From Oscillospiraceae bacterium (lineage in GTDB: Bacteria; Bacillota; Clostridia; Oscillospirales; UBA929): a DNA stretch of 36,379 bases. The stretch lies in assembly GCA_031253545.1 (NCBI GenBank), contig JAIRWH010000030.1, positions 1 to 36,379 on the forward strand, written 5' to 3'. This document shows positions 26,402 to 35,313 of the stretch, piece by piece (position 1 is the stretch's first letter; each line of letters starts with the position of its first letter). A program made the translations under genes and the position numbers. Below the pieces are notes generated by a model. The model saw only the letters and a program-made list of their open reading frames with translations, had not been told where the DNA came from and searched no databases.

Positions 26402-28488
26402 AGCGTGATTGCCGCTTTGAGCGGCGCTTGGCCATATAGCCGCACACTCTGCGCGTCGGGCCGGCAGAAGCCCGCGTGGAGCGTGTGTTCGCCCCGGACG
26501 ACCACGGGGTCGCCGTGTTCGTTATATCGGGCGAAGGCGTTCGCGGCGAGTGTGACGGTTACTTCCCGGCTCTCGCCGGGCGACAGCGCCACGCGCGCGA
26601 ACCCCGCCAAGGCGTGAATCTCCCTTTGCCCCGGGGTTTCCACATATATTTGCAGCTTTTCGGCGGCTTTCATCTCGCCCGTGTTTTTCACGGTGACAAC
26701 GCATTTATGCTCGTCCGCATCCAAGCCGGACAGCTCGAAGGAGGAGTAGCCCAAGCCGAAACCGAAGGGGAAGAGCACCTCGCCCTTGAAGTAGCGGTAT
26801 GTGCGGTTTGCCATGCCGTAATCGCAAAAGTCGGGCAAGTCGGCCGTGCTTTTGTAGAACGTGACGGGCAGCTTGCCTTCGGGGCTGTAACGCCCGAACA
26901 CGGCATCCGCGATGGCTTTGCCGCCGCAAGCGCCCGGGTAAAACGCCTGAATGATGGCCGCGAACTTGCCTTCCAAGCCGTCGAGCGTGAGCGCGCTGCC
27001 GGAGAGCAGCACGAGTATTACGGGTTTTTCGCCCGCGGCGGCGAGTACCTCGCGCATGAGGGCGCGTTGGGAATCGGGCAGCTCCAAGCCGGGCTTATCA
27101 CCGCCCACGGAGAAGCTGCTCACGTCGTTTTCCTCGCCCTCGATATCCGCGTCTAAGCCGAGGCAGAGCACAACCACGTCGCTGCGCTTGGTTACCGCGC
27201 GCGCCTCGGCCAATCTATCGCCCTTTTCGCTCAACCCGGAGACGCTTTCCTTATACAAATGCGCGCCTTCGGCAAACAGCACGCGCGCGCCGAGCGGCTC
27301 TATTAACCTGCGGAAACCCGTGAGCGGTGTGATGTGGGCGGAAGCGCGGCCCTCGTAGTTGCCTTGCAGGGCGCGGCGGCTGTCCGCGTTGGGGCCGATG
27401 ACGCCGAGGGTGGTTACGGCTTGCCTTTGGAGCGGCAAGATGCCGTTGTTTTTCAGCAGGCAAAGCCCGCGCCGCGCCGCTTCCAAGTTTAGTTCCCTGT
27501 GCGGGCAGCTGTCCACGGCTTCAAAAGGCGTGGACACATATTCCTCGTTTTCCGGCGCGCCGAGCAGCCCCAGACGCATGCGCGCCGTGAACAGGCGGGT
27601 GACCGCCGTGTCTATCTGCGCCTCGGTGAGCATGCCGTCTTCCACCGCGCCCTCGCAATGGCCGAAGAGGTTGCCGCAGTTTACGTCGCAGCCGTTTTCC
27701 ACGGCAAGGGCCACGGATTCGCGGGGTGTGCGCGTGACTTTGTGGTGTTCGTGGAAATCTTTGACGGCCCAGCAGTCGGACACCACATGGCCGTCGAAGC
27801 CCCACTTGCCGCGCAGTATGTCGCGCAGCAACAGTTTGGAGCCGCAGCAAGGCTCGCCGAGCGTGCGGTTATACGCGCCCATCACGGCCTCCACCCGCCC
27901 CTCGCGCACAGCCGCCTCAAAAGCGGGCAGGTAGGTGTTCCAAAGGTCATACATATCGCACTCGGCGTTAAACTCATGGCGCAGGCTTTCCGGGCCGGAA
28001 TGTACGGCGAAGTGCTTGGCGCAGGCCGCCACCTTCAAGCCGTTGCGGTCGGGGCCTTGCAGCCCGCGTATGAACGCCACTCCGAGGCGCGCCGTGAGAT
28101 ACGGGTCCTCGCCGTAGGTTTCGTGGCCGCGCCCCCAGCGCGGGTCGCGGAAGATATTGATGTTTGGGCTCCAAAACGTCAGCCCTTTGTATATGTCGCG
28201 GTCGCCTTCCTCGACAAACGCGTGGTATTTCGCGCGCGCCTCCGTGGATATGGCGCTTGCCACCTCGTATAAAAACTCTTCGTCCCACATGGCGGCAAGG
28301 CCGATTGCCTGGGGGAACATCGTGGCTGTGCCGGAGCGCGCCACGCCGTGCAGGGCTTCGTTCCACCAGTTATAGGCGGGTATATCGAGCCTCGGCACGG
28401 CGGCGGCTTTGTGGAGCATCTGCCCCACCTTTTCGGAAAGCGTCAGCTCGGCCGTGAGCGCCGCCGCCTCTTTTTTGATGTCGTACAC
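26398..28488 (-). CDS. Glycoside hydrolase family 3 (beta-xylosidase / beta-glucosidase)
   Basis: The 696-residue exo-acting hydrolase should release xylose (or glucose) from the non-reducing end of oligosaccharides. It has the GH3 N-terminal barrel with NWWNEALHGVARSG and FWSPNINIFRDPRWGRG, the KHFAVHSGPES loop, and the nucleophile Asp in HVVSDCWAVKDFHEHH (~residue 237). The SDC form is common in GH3 beta-xylosidases. A C-terminal alpha/beta sandwich and a fibronectin-III-like domain follow. There is no signal peptide, so it acts on imported substrate. The start is GTG 28488 with AAGGGGG eight bases upstream. A strong hairpin separates it from the binding-protein gene. Confidence 0.94.
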   Translation of the reverse strand: MYDIKKEAAALTAELTLSEKVGQMLHKAAAVPRLDIPAYNWWNEALHGVARSGTATMFPQAIGLAAMWDEEFLYEVASAISTEARAKYHAFVEEGDRDIYKGLTFWSPNINIFRDPRWGRGHETYGEDPYLTARLGVAFIRGLQGPDRNGLKVAACAKHFAVHSGPESLRHEFNAECDMYDLWNTYLPAFEAAVREGRVEAVMGAYNRTLGEPCCGSKLLLRDILRGKWGFDGHVVSDCWAVKDFHEHHKVTRTPRESVALAVENGCDVNCGNLFGHCEGAVEDGMLTEAQIDTAVTRLFTARMRLGLLGAPENEEYVSTPFEAVDSCPHRELNLEAARRGLCLLKNNGILPLQRQAVTTLGVIGPNADSRRALQGNYEGRASAHITPLTGFRRLIEPLGARVLFAEGAHLYKESVSGLSEKGDRLAEARAVTKRSDVVVLCLGLDADIEGEENDVSSFSVGGDKPGLELPDSQRALMREVLAAAGEKPVILVLLSGSALTLDGLEGKFAAIIQAFYPGACGGKAIADAVFGRYSPEGKLPVTFYKSTADLPDFCDYGMANRTYRYFKGEVLFPFGFGLGYSSFELSGLDADEHKCVVTVKNTGEMKAAEKLQIYVETPGQREIHALAGFARVALSPGESREVTVTLAANAFARYNEHGDPVVVRGEHTLHAGFCRPDAQSVRLYGQAPLKAAITL

Positions 28489-28517
28489 GGACGTAACCCC
28501 CTTTTTGTAAAGGAACC

Positions 28518-28543
28518 GGGAGCCGCCGTTACCGGCGGCTCCC
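28518..28543 (-). terminator. Intercistronic hairpin between the binding-protein and GH3 genes
   Basis: An 11-bp perfect stem (GGGAGCCGCCG 28518-28528 with 28533-28543) and a 4-nt loop. On the minus strand no immediate T-run follows, so partial termination or 3'-end protection of the upstream binding-protein mRNA is more likely than full termination. Confidence 0.6.
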
Positions 28544-28572
28544 GCGTGCGCTGGTGGCGGAAAAGGCGGCGG

Positions 28573-30297
28573 TTAACCGTTTGCCGCGTCCCACTTCTGG
28601 GTGCGCTCTTCTATGATTGCCCGAACCCCGGCAAGCATCCATTCCTCGTAACCGTCGTCGTAGACCTTGTCGAAGTTTGCCACGCTCGTGGCTATGGCGT
28701 TGGTAAGGAAGCTGTCGCGCTTGTCTTTCAGTAAGGTGCCCATGCCGGACTCGGCCGTTACCGCGCCCAAACCGGGCGAGGGATAGTAGTAGCCGTTGGC
28801 CGCGCCTTTTTGCATGGCGTCTTTCACTATGTCGGGGGAAATGCCCGTGTACGCGCCTCCCGCGCCGGCGAGCGCCGTGAGCGGGTCGCCCGGCCAATAG
28901 CCGTTGAGCACGATGAGCTGGTCAAGGCCGGTGGGGGAGTTGATGATGTAGGGCAGGAGGTCGGGGGTGTCGTTGTTGATGGTAATCAGGGAGAAATTGC
29001 CCTCGTCGTCTATCTGGTAGTTTTTGCCTTCCGTGCCGAGCTGGAGGTATACTATGACATCGGGGTGGCAGAGCCAGTCCACATAGACTATGGAAGCCAA
29101 GGGCTCTTTGTTGGTCTTGGGGAAGAAGATTTTGCGGTCTACGATTTCCATGTTGAACTTCTTGGTGACGCCGGCATCGTTTTTAAACGGGTCAATGGCG
29201 ATGAACCCGGCATCCGGGCCGTTGTTCGCCATAATGGTTACGTTGATGCCCGAACCGGAGCCGCGGAAGGGGTAATCCCAGTTGTGGATAAACGAACCAA
29301 CGAACCCGGCGCGCAGCATATCTTCCTCGGGGGTTTGGTCGCTGCCGGAGCCGTACAGGCCGAAGTCTTGCCAAATCAGTTTGTCGTTGTACCATTTGTT
29401 CAGCAGGCGCACGGATTCTTTGTAGTTGGGGTAGCAGACGTGGCGGTCGTCGTAGCCGAGGATATACTCGTCTCTCGCGCTCATCTCCGGCGGGAAGAAC
29501 GACACGGCGAGGTTTTCCGTGCGCCAGCCCACGTCTGTGCTGAGCACGAAGGGAACCATCTGCGCCGCGTCCGCGCCGAGGAGCAACTCGGCGTTGTCGC
29601 GGAAGGCCACGAGCATATTCTCGAACTCTTGCCGCGTGGTGGGTTCGGGGAGGTTGAGCTTGGCGAGCCAGTCGGCGCGAGCGAAGGTGTTCATGCGCTG
29701 CGTAACGGTGCGCCTGCCCTCAATCCAGAATATTTGCTTGGTGTCGGGGTCCTGCGAATAGTGGAGCAGGTATTCGCCCAATACGTCCCACATATAGGTC
29801 AGCTGGTCTTTGTGGCCGTCTATGTACGGCTGCAAGTCCCACACGGCATCCATGTCGGCGTATTGCTGAATGGCCGCGTGGTTGTAGGTGACGCAGACAT
29901 CGGGGGCGGTATTGGCGGCAAGCCATGTGGGGATAATCTCGTCTTCCGGGAAGCGGGGCATGGGCACGAACTCTTTGATGCGCACGTTGCAGTCGTTGAG
30001 GAACTTGTCTTTCGCCCAGTCGGTGTACATGTTGTCGTGCGCGTCGGTGCGCCCTGTGCCGGAGCTGCGCTCGAAGATTTGCACGGTAATCTCTTTCGTT
30101 TCATCGAAGCGCCAGTAGCCGTTGACGAACTGCGCGCCCTCGATGGCGGAGGCGGGGGGCGCGTCGGAAGGGGTGGTTGACGGCGACAAGATGGGGCTGG
30201 ACGGGGACGGGTCCTCCGGCGGGGCGAGCGAAGTGCTTGTGCAGGCCGCGAGGACGAGCATGGATAGAGCCAAGAGAATGGTGAGCGCCTTTTTCAT
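28573..30297 (-). CDS. Extracellular solute-binding lipoprotein of a sugar ABC transporter
   Basis: This is the substrate-capturing component of the importer made with the two permeases upstream. The 574-residue protein has the type II signal peptide MKKALTILLALSMLVLAAC with the lipid-anchored Cys, a short Ser/Pro stalk, and a large family-1-type binding fold resembling the long LplA-like proteins (NTAPDVCVTYNHAAI region near 130). Aromatic residues suited to stacking on sugars are frequent. AGGAGG precedes the ATG. Genomic context suggests xylo-oligosaccharides bearing (methyl)glucuronic acid as ligand; this is inferred, not read from binding residues. Confidence 0.92.
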   Translation of the reverse strand: MKKALTILLALSMLVLAACTSTSLAPPEDPSPSSPILSPSTTPSDAPPASAIEGAQFVNGYWRFDETKEITVQIFERSSGTGRTDAHDNMYTDWAKDKFLNDCNVRIKEFVPMPRFPEDEIIPTWLAANTAPDVCVTYNHAAIQQYADMDAVWDLQPYIDGHKDQLTYMWDVLGEYLLHYSQDPDTKQIFWIEGRRTVTQRMNTFARADWLAKLNLPEPTTRQEFENMLVAFRDNAELLLGADAAQMVPFVLSTDVGWRTENLAVSFFPPEMSARDEYILGYDDRHVCYPNYKESVRLLNKWYNDKLIWQDFGLYGSGSDQTPEEDMLRAGFVGSFIHNWDYPFRGSGSGINVTIMANNGPDAGFIAIDPFKNDAGVTKKFNMEIVDRKIFFPKTNKEPLASIVYVDWLCHPDVIVYLQLGTEGKNYQIDDEGNFSLITINNDTPDLLPYIINSPTGLDQLIVLNGYWPGDPLTALAGAGGAYTGISPDIVKDAMQKGAANGYYYPSPGLGAVTAESGMGTLLKDKRDSFLTNAIATSVANFDKVYDDGYEEWMLAGVRAIIEERTQKWDAANG

Positions 30298-30347
30298 GGT
30301 ATCCCTCCTAAAATATTTTTAGCACGAGGTGCTAAATCGCGGCGGTA

Positions 30348-31217
30348 TCAGCCTTTTTCCGAGCCGAGCGTAACACCCGCCACAAAGTAACGCTGCAGCC
30401 ACGGATAGACGAGGAGGATGGGTATGGTGGCGAACATGACCGACGCCATTTTGGCGGTTTCGCCGATGCCTATCACGTCGGGCATATCGGTGGGGTCGAG
30501 CGACTGCAACCCGCGGGTGAGGTTATAGAGAAGCAGCTGGATGGGGAAATACTTCTTTTGGGTCATGTCGAGGAAGTAGAGCGCGTCGGTGTAGCTGTTC
30601 CAGCGACCCACGGCGTAAAAGAGCGCGAGGGTGGCGATGACGGAGGTGGAGAGCGGTATGTAGATACTCACGAGCACGCGTATGGGCCCGGCGCCGTCTA
30701 TCTCCGCCGATTCGCGCATACTGTCGGGTATACCGTAGAAGAAGCTGCGCATGATAATGGTGTTGAATATGGAAAGGCAGTAGGGGATAATAAGCACCGG
30801 CCATGTGTTGAGCAGACCCACGTCTTTCAGGAGGAGGTACATGGGGATGGTGCCCGCGCCGAAATACATGGTGAAGATGATGAACGTATTGAAGAAGCCC
30901 CGCCCTTTGAGTTTGTCGTAGATGAGCGGGAAAGCCGTCATGGTGGTCATTACGAGCGAGAGCAGCACACCGAGTACCGTGATGAGCGCCGTCCACCAGA
31001 GGGAGCGCGTAAACGCGCTGTCGCGGAGGATGGTTTGGTAGGCGATTACGTTGGTGCCCTTGGGCACGAGGAAGACCTCCTTGCGCATGAGGAACTCGCC
31101 GCCGGAAAGCGAGCGGGCGGCTATGTTTACCATAGGCAGCACGCAAATCAGAGCCACGAGCAGGCAGATAAACGCGATTATGAGGTCTGTGAACTTGGTG
31201 GCTTTGGACTTAATCAT
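30348..31217 (-). CDS. Sugar ABC transporter permease, LplC/MalG type
   Basis: Membrane permease of 289 residues with six predicted helices. The N-terminus (FTDLIIAFICLLVALICVLP) is the first membrane helix. The cytoplasmic EAA loop is ESAEIDGAGPIRVLVSIYIPLS near residue 190, which contacts the ATPase. The C-terminus LQRYFVAGVTLGSEKG is the usual ending of the LplC group. It follows the LplB-type gene by 16 nt and precedes the binding-protein gene. No ATPase is encoded here; such systems usually borrow a shared MsmK/MsmX-type ATPase. Confidence 0.94.
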   Translation of the reverse strand: MIKSKATKFTDLIIAFICLLVALICVLPMVNIAARSLSGGEFLMRKEVFLVPKGTNVIAYQTILRDSAFTRSLWWTALITVLGVLLSLVMTTMTAFPLIYDKLKGRGFFNTFIIFTMYFGAGTIPMYLLLKDVGLLNTWPVLIIPYCLSIFNTIIMRSFFYGIPDSMRESAEIDGAGPIRVLVSIYIPLSTSVIATLALFYAVGRWNSYTDALYFLDMTQKKYFPIQLLLYNLTRGLQSLDPTDMPDVIGIGETAKMASVMFATIPILLVYPWLQRYFVAGVTLGSEKG

Positions 31218-31233
31218 GTAACATCGGCCTCCC

Positions 31234-33228
31234 TTATATCACGCCGCGTTCGCCGAAGCGCTTGGCGGTGAAGTTGGCGGCGAAGAGGAACACAAGACAG
31301 ACCACGGACTGGAATATGCCCACGGCGGCGGTGATGGAGTATTGCTGCGCCGTTAGGCCGCGCAGGTAGACGAAGATGGAGATGTTGTCGGAAACTTGCT
31401 GGACGAAAGCGTTGCGCAGGGCGAAGGCGCGCTCGAAGTCGCTGCCGAGGATGCCGCCCATGCGCATGATGAAGAGGATGACGATGGTGGAGCGCAGCCC
31501 GGGGAGCGTGATGTGCCAGATTTTGCGCCAGCGGCCCGCGCCGTCTACCACGGCGGCCTCGTAGAGTTCGGGGTTGATGTTGGTGATGGCGGCAAGGTAG
31601 ATAATCGTGCCCCAACCGGCGCCCTGCCATATACCGAGCACCACATACATTACCACCCATTGCGCGTTGATGTTAAACGGGTCTACCGTGGGTATGCGCA
31701 GAGCCTCGAACATGGCGTTTACAAGCCCGTCGGAGGGCCTGAACAGCTGCAGGGCGAGCGAGGCGACGATGACCCACGAGAGGAAGTGCGGCATGTAGAA
31801 GATGGTCTGGGTTACGCGCTTGAAGCGGCGGAAGGAAAGTTCGTTGAGCAGTATGGCCAAGATGACGGGCGCGGGGAAACCGAATATGAGGTCGAGGCCG
31901 TTGAGCATGAGGGTGTTACGCAGGGCTAAGTAGAAATCGCGGGTTTGGAAGGCCTTGATAAACCACTCGAAGCCGTAATTGGAACCCCAAGGCACGTCCC
32001 AGACGGGGATGATGATGTTGTTGATTTTCGCGCCGATTTGGATGTAGAGCATGGGGATATACTTGAAGACGACGAGGTATACGATGGGTGTGAGCAACAG
32101 CAGGTAGAGCGTCCAGTACCTGCGGAAATAGTTGCCCGTCCTGCGGCGGGAGACGGGGTTGAAGGTTTCCGCCACGGAGTCTTTCCAAGTGTAGGCGAGT
32201 TTTTCCGGCTCCACCATGTAGAAGGCGCGCGAAGCCTGCGCGGAGGCGGGCACATAGAGGCGGGTCTCCTTAGCGCGGAAGGCGAGCATGCTCGCGCGGT
32301 TGAACCCGAGCAATACCCAAAGGCCGAGGGTGAGCGCCGTGAAGACGGCGTTGCGGACTATGAGCAGGAAGTAGCCGTTAAAGACGGCGGGGTAGGTGAG
32401 GCGGTAACCGTCTACCACGGTGTTTTCGATTTGCCACTTCAAGAGCTTGGAGCGGTACCACGGGATGAGGACTATGGCGGCGATGAAGAGCAACACCGCG
32501 GACCATATCAGTGTGGTGGCCTCGTTGTAATAGACCTTTTCGGTGAAAGCGGACGGCTGCCCCGTGAGCGCGTTGTAGATGGTCTTTTGCGCCAACGACC
32601 AAAGGTGCATGGTGGGCCTTGTGACGTTGGGGCGGGTGGAGAGGTATTCCCACAGCCTGTCGGAATGTTGGCGCACGGGAATAAGCCCCATCATGCAGAG
32701 GATGGCGAAAGGCACCGCCACCACGACGATTTTGGAGAAGGTGATGTGGAGGAAGTTGCCGGTGAAGCCGGATTTGTACGACCCTTCCCGGTTGCCGCCG
32801 CCGGCGCGTGTCACGCGCGAGGAAATGTATTTTTCCACGGCCACGTTCGACAAGCCGGAGAGCCAATACAGACCCAATGTGCCCACGCTGAGGGCGCTGA
32901 TTTTGAGGAAGAAAAGGGCGGTGGGCAGCAGGCCGCCTTCGTAGGTGAGCTTTTCGCCGTTTACGCGCATATTGCGGACGCGTTCGACGGTGCGTATGGC
33001 GGCGGCAAGCGGGCCGCAGACAAAGCTGAGCGCCGCGGCGGCAATGAGCGCCGGGAGCAGGCCGGGGTAATTCATGGAAACGATGATGGCAAGGAAAAGC
33101 GCGACAGGCGCGGCGGGGAAGAGCAGAAACCCCGATATGCGGCGAAGAATCTGCGCGGGTATGCGGCTTTCGTAGCGCGAATCGCCCGCTTTGTCCATCC
33201 ATTCGCCGCGCGTTAGCTCCTCAGGCAT
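31234..33228 (-). CDS. LplB-type sugar ABC permease fused to an N-terminal membrane module with two DUF898-like repeats
   Basis: From residue ~365 this is a normal LplB permease: RRYWTLYLLLLTPIVYLVVF, KYIPMLYIQIGAK, the pore segments and the EAA loop ELYEAAVVDGAGRWRKIWHI, ending AKRFGERGVI. Usual family members are about 300 residues; this one has 664. The extra N-terminal part has about seven hydrophobic segments and two similar blocks, NGEKLTYEGGLLPTALF..LSVGTLGLYWLSGL (~90-128) and DGYRLTYPAVFNGYFLL..LTLGLWVLLGF (~275-311). These resemble the DUF898 pattern of a beta hairpin followed by a TLG-W helix. I use ATG 33228 with GAGGAG six bases upstream; the TTG at 33234 is less likely. The frame is uninterrupted, so the fusion appears real. 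Confidence 0.88.
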   Translation of the reverse strand: MPEELTRGEWMDKAGDSRYESRIPAQILRRISGFLLFPAAPVALFLAIIVSMNYPGLLPALIAAAALSFVCGPLAAAIRTVERVRNMRVNGEKLTYEGGLLPTALFFLKISALSVGTLGLYWLSGLSNVAVEKYISSRVTRAGGGNREGSYKSGFTGNFLHITFSKIVVVAVPFAILCMMGLIPVRQHSDRLWEYLSTRPNVTRPTMHLWSLAQKTIYNALTGQPSAFTEKVYYNEATTLIWSAVLLFIAAIVLIPWYRSKLLKWQIENTVVDGYRLTYPAVFNGYFLLIVRNAVFTALTLGLWVLLGFNRASMLAFRAKETRLYVPASAQASRAFYMVEPEKLAYTWKDSVAETFNPVSRRRTGNYFRRYWTLYLLLLTPIVYLVVFKYIPMLYIQIGAKINNIIIPVWDVPWGSNYGFEWFIKAFQTRDFYLALRNTLMLNGLDLIFGFPAPVILAILLNELSFRRFKRVTQTIFYMPHFLSWVIVASLALQLFRPSDGLVNAMFEALRIPTVDPFNINAQWVVMYVVLGIWQGAGWGTIIYLAAITNINPELYEAAVVDGAGRWRKIWHITLPGLRSTIVILFIMRMGGILGSDFERAFALRNAFVQQVSDNISIFVYLRGLTAQQYSITAAVGIFQSVVCLVFLFAANFTAKRFGERGVI

Positions 33229-33243
33229 ACGCAACTCCTCGAT

Positions 33244-35148
33244 TCATATAGATATTACCCTGCCGGCCTCGTCGGGTATGCCTGAGAGCCGGAAGAAAAA
33301 GGTGTTGAACACATCGCGCCATTGGCGGGCGTTTTCCGCCTGACGGCGCAGCCGTTCGGCCACATTGGCGAATATTTCCGCGTCCACCGCGCCTTCCAAG
33401 GCACCCCAGCGGGCGATGAGCTCCTCGGCCTGCGCCGCGCCCAGAAAGTGGAGGTCGTAGAGGGTTTGCAGGAGGGTTTTGCCGCTTTTGAGCTTGCGGG
33501 TGTATTCCGCGCGGTGGAAAAACAGGAGCAATTCCTCCGGGCAACGGTCTATGTCGCCGTATAGGTCGGCCACGGGCGGGGCGTATTGCAGGGAAAAGCC
33601 CGTGCCCGAAGGGCTTCGGTCTATGCCCACGGCGCGGCGGTCGGCGCGGTGGTAGGTGCCCCACTTGGAAAACTCGTAGCCGAGCGGGTCCGGGCCGTAG
33701 TGGTAGTGGGGGGTCACGAACCAGCACATGCCGAGGGGGGTGGTGTAGTTTTCGTAGATACGGCGCGAATCGAGCAACATATTCTGAACCACGCCGCGCG
33801 CCTCGCCGTTGAACATAAGGCCGCACCATTGGCCGGCTATGTCTTCGGGCGGCGAGAGCGGCGACCAGGCGAGACGGCCGAAGGCGAACAGATTGGCGGC
33901 GGCAAGCGCGTGACCGCACCAGTTTGAGTCGTCGCCGGTGTTGGCCACCCCGGCAATGGAACTGACCGCGCCGCCGGCGAAATCGGCCACGCGGCCTTTT
34001 TCGCGCAGGCGGGTGTCGAAGGTGAGGGTGTCGCTCCAAAGGGGCGCGAGGTAGCATAAATCCACCTGCTGGCCGGTGTATTCGCCGGTGATTTGGAACT
34101 CCAAGGCTTGGGCGGTGTTGGGCATGGCGCCGAGCAGCGGCGATACGGGTTCGCGGATTTGGAAGTCGTAGGGGCCGTTTTTGACTTGCAAGACCACGTT
34201 GGGCGCGAACTTGCCGTCTATCGGGCGAAACGCTTCGTAGGCGGCCTTGGGCCTGTCGGTCTCCCTATCGCGCCAGTCTTGCTTGCAGTTGTATACAAAG
34301 CAACGCCAGAACACGAAACCGCCGTGAGGCGCGATGGCTTTCGCCACGAGGTTGGCGCCGTCGGCTTGGTCGCAGCCGTCGTATTGATACGGACCGGGCT
34401 GGTTTTCGCTGTCGGCTTTGATGAGCACGCCCAGCAGGTCGGGCACATGGGAATAGATGAGGTTCATGCGTTCGCCCCACCAACGGGCGGATTCGCCGCT
34501 GCGCGGGTCGGCGTGGGTGAGGTCGCCGAGCATGACGGGGGAGGCGTAGCTCACGGAGAGGATAAGCCTCACGCCGCAGGAGCGGAATATGGCGGCGAGC
34601 GCCGCCACCTGCGGCAGCAAGTCCGGCGTGATGAGGCGCGCGGCATCGGGCCGCACGTTGACGTTGTTTATCGCCACGGCGTTGACACCCACGGACGCGA
34701 GCAAGCGCGCGTAGTGGTATATGCGTTCCTCGGAATAGGAAATCCCGCCGCCGGAGAAAAAGAGCGAACGGCCGGCGTAGCCGCGCTCGATAGTGCCGTC
34801 CATGTTGTCCCAATGGTTGATGATTCTGTGGGTAAACGCGGGGGCGGAACGCAGGGTGAAACCGTCGGGCGGCTGCTCGCCGCCGCGCAGCAAAAAGCCG
34901 AGAGAGTGCGCGCCGTATAGGACGCCTGTAGCGCCGCCGGACACGCGCCAGACCCCGGCCTGCTTTTCAAGCAGGTAGCCCTCGCCCTCGCCTTCGACGC
35001 GCAAGTCGAAACTCCCGGCCACGGCGAGGTTTTGCCAAAGGTCGGCAAGCTCGGCGCGGGCGGTGTCTTGCGGCGAGAGAGAAACGCGCGCCTGCGCGGC
35101 GCGCGGCAACCAACAATCGGCGAATGAGGTGTTGTTTATATCGCACAC
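33244..35148 (-). CDS. Alpha-glucuronidase, glycoside hydrolase family 67
   Basis: Removes (4-O-methyl-)glucuronic acid from the non-reducing-end xylose of xylo-oligosaccharides. The 634-residue protein is slightly shorter than most GH67 enzymes. It has the family hallmark NHWDNMDGTIERGYAG at ~111-126 and, by alignment spacing, all three catalytic acids: Glu248 in KADSENQPGP, Asp328 in KNGPYDFQIREP and Glu356 in ITGEYTGQ. The 28-residue gap between the last two equals that in Geobacillus AguA. There is no signal peptide, so it is cytoplasmic. The start is GTG 35148. It is the first gene of the six-gene minus-strand operon, divergent from the AraC regulator. Confidence 0.95.
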   Translation of the reverse strand: MCDINNTSFADCWLPRAAQARVSLSPQDTARAELADLWQNLAVAGSFDLRVEGEGEGYLLEKQAGVWRVSGGATGVLYGAHSLGFLLRGGEQPPDGFTLRSAPAFTHRIINHWDNMDGTIERGYAGRSLFFSGGGISYSEERIYHYARLLASVGVNAVAINNVNVRPDAARLITPDLLPQVAALAAIFRSCGVRLILSVSYASPVMLGDLTHADPRSGESARWWGERMNLIYSHVPDLLGVLIKADSENQPGPYQYDGCDQADGANLVAKAIAPHGGFVFWRCFVYNCKQDWRDRETDRPKAAYEAFRPIDGKFAPNVVLQVKNGPYDFQIREPVSPLLGAMPNTAQALEFQITGEYTGQQVDLCYLAPLWSDTLTFDTRLREKGRVADFAGGAVSSIAGVANTGDDSNWCGHALAAANLFAFGRLAWSPLSPPEDIAGQWCGLMFNGEARGVVQNMLLDSRRIYENYTTPLGMCWFVTPHYHYGPDPLGYEFSKWGTYHRADRRAVGIDRSPSGTGFSLQYAPPVADLYGDIDRCPEELLLFFHRAEYTRKLKSGKTLLQTLYDLHFLGAAQAEELIARWGALEGAVDAEIFANVAERLRRQAENARQWRDVFNTFFFRLSGIPDEAGRVISI

Positions 35149-35230
35149 CTGCCTTCGGGGCGAAATACGAAAAACGCCGAACGAAACGCGCGGGGGTGAG
35201 AGGGTGGCGCGACGCTTCCGATACTTGTCG

Positions 35231-35259
35231 TTGCCATTGTAACATAGGCGTGATATAAT
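35231..35259 (+). promoter_or_regulatory. Promoter of the AraC gene, overlapping the divergent operon promoter
   Basis: TTGCCA (35231-35236), a 17-nt spacer and a perfect TATAAT (35254-35259) on the plus strand. Confidence 0.75.
35236..35244 (-). promoter_or_regulatory. Extended -10 promoter of the xylan operon
   Basis: The minus strand reads TGTTACAAT (35244-35236), an extended -10 without a good -35, as expected for an activator-dependent promoter. It shares base 35236 with the -35 box of the divergent AraC promoter and leaves a leader of about 80 nt. Confidence 0.6.
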
Positions 35260-35313
35260 CGCTATGCAGTTAGTAAACTATTTCCTGTAATAAATAAAGG
35301 TGGCGACGCGCTG

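Noticed and set aside
28810-30180. 456-residue plus-strand ORF
   Set aside because: Antisense to the solute-binding lipoprotein; Val/Gly/Glu-rich shadow typical of GC-rich genes.
31945-33216. 423-residue plus-strand ORF
   Set aside because: Antisense to the fused permease; no recognisable domain, and the minus-strand frame has clear EAA-loop and membrane segments.
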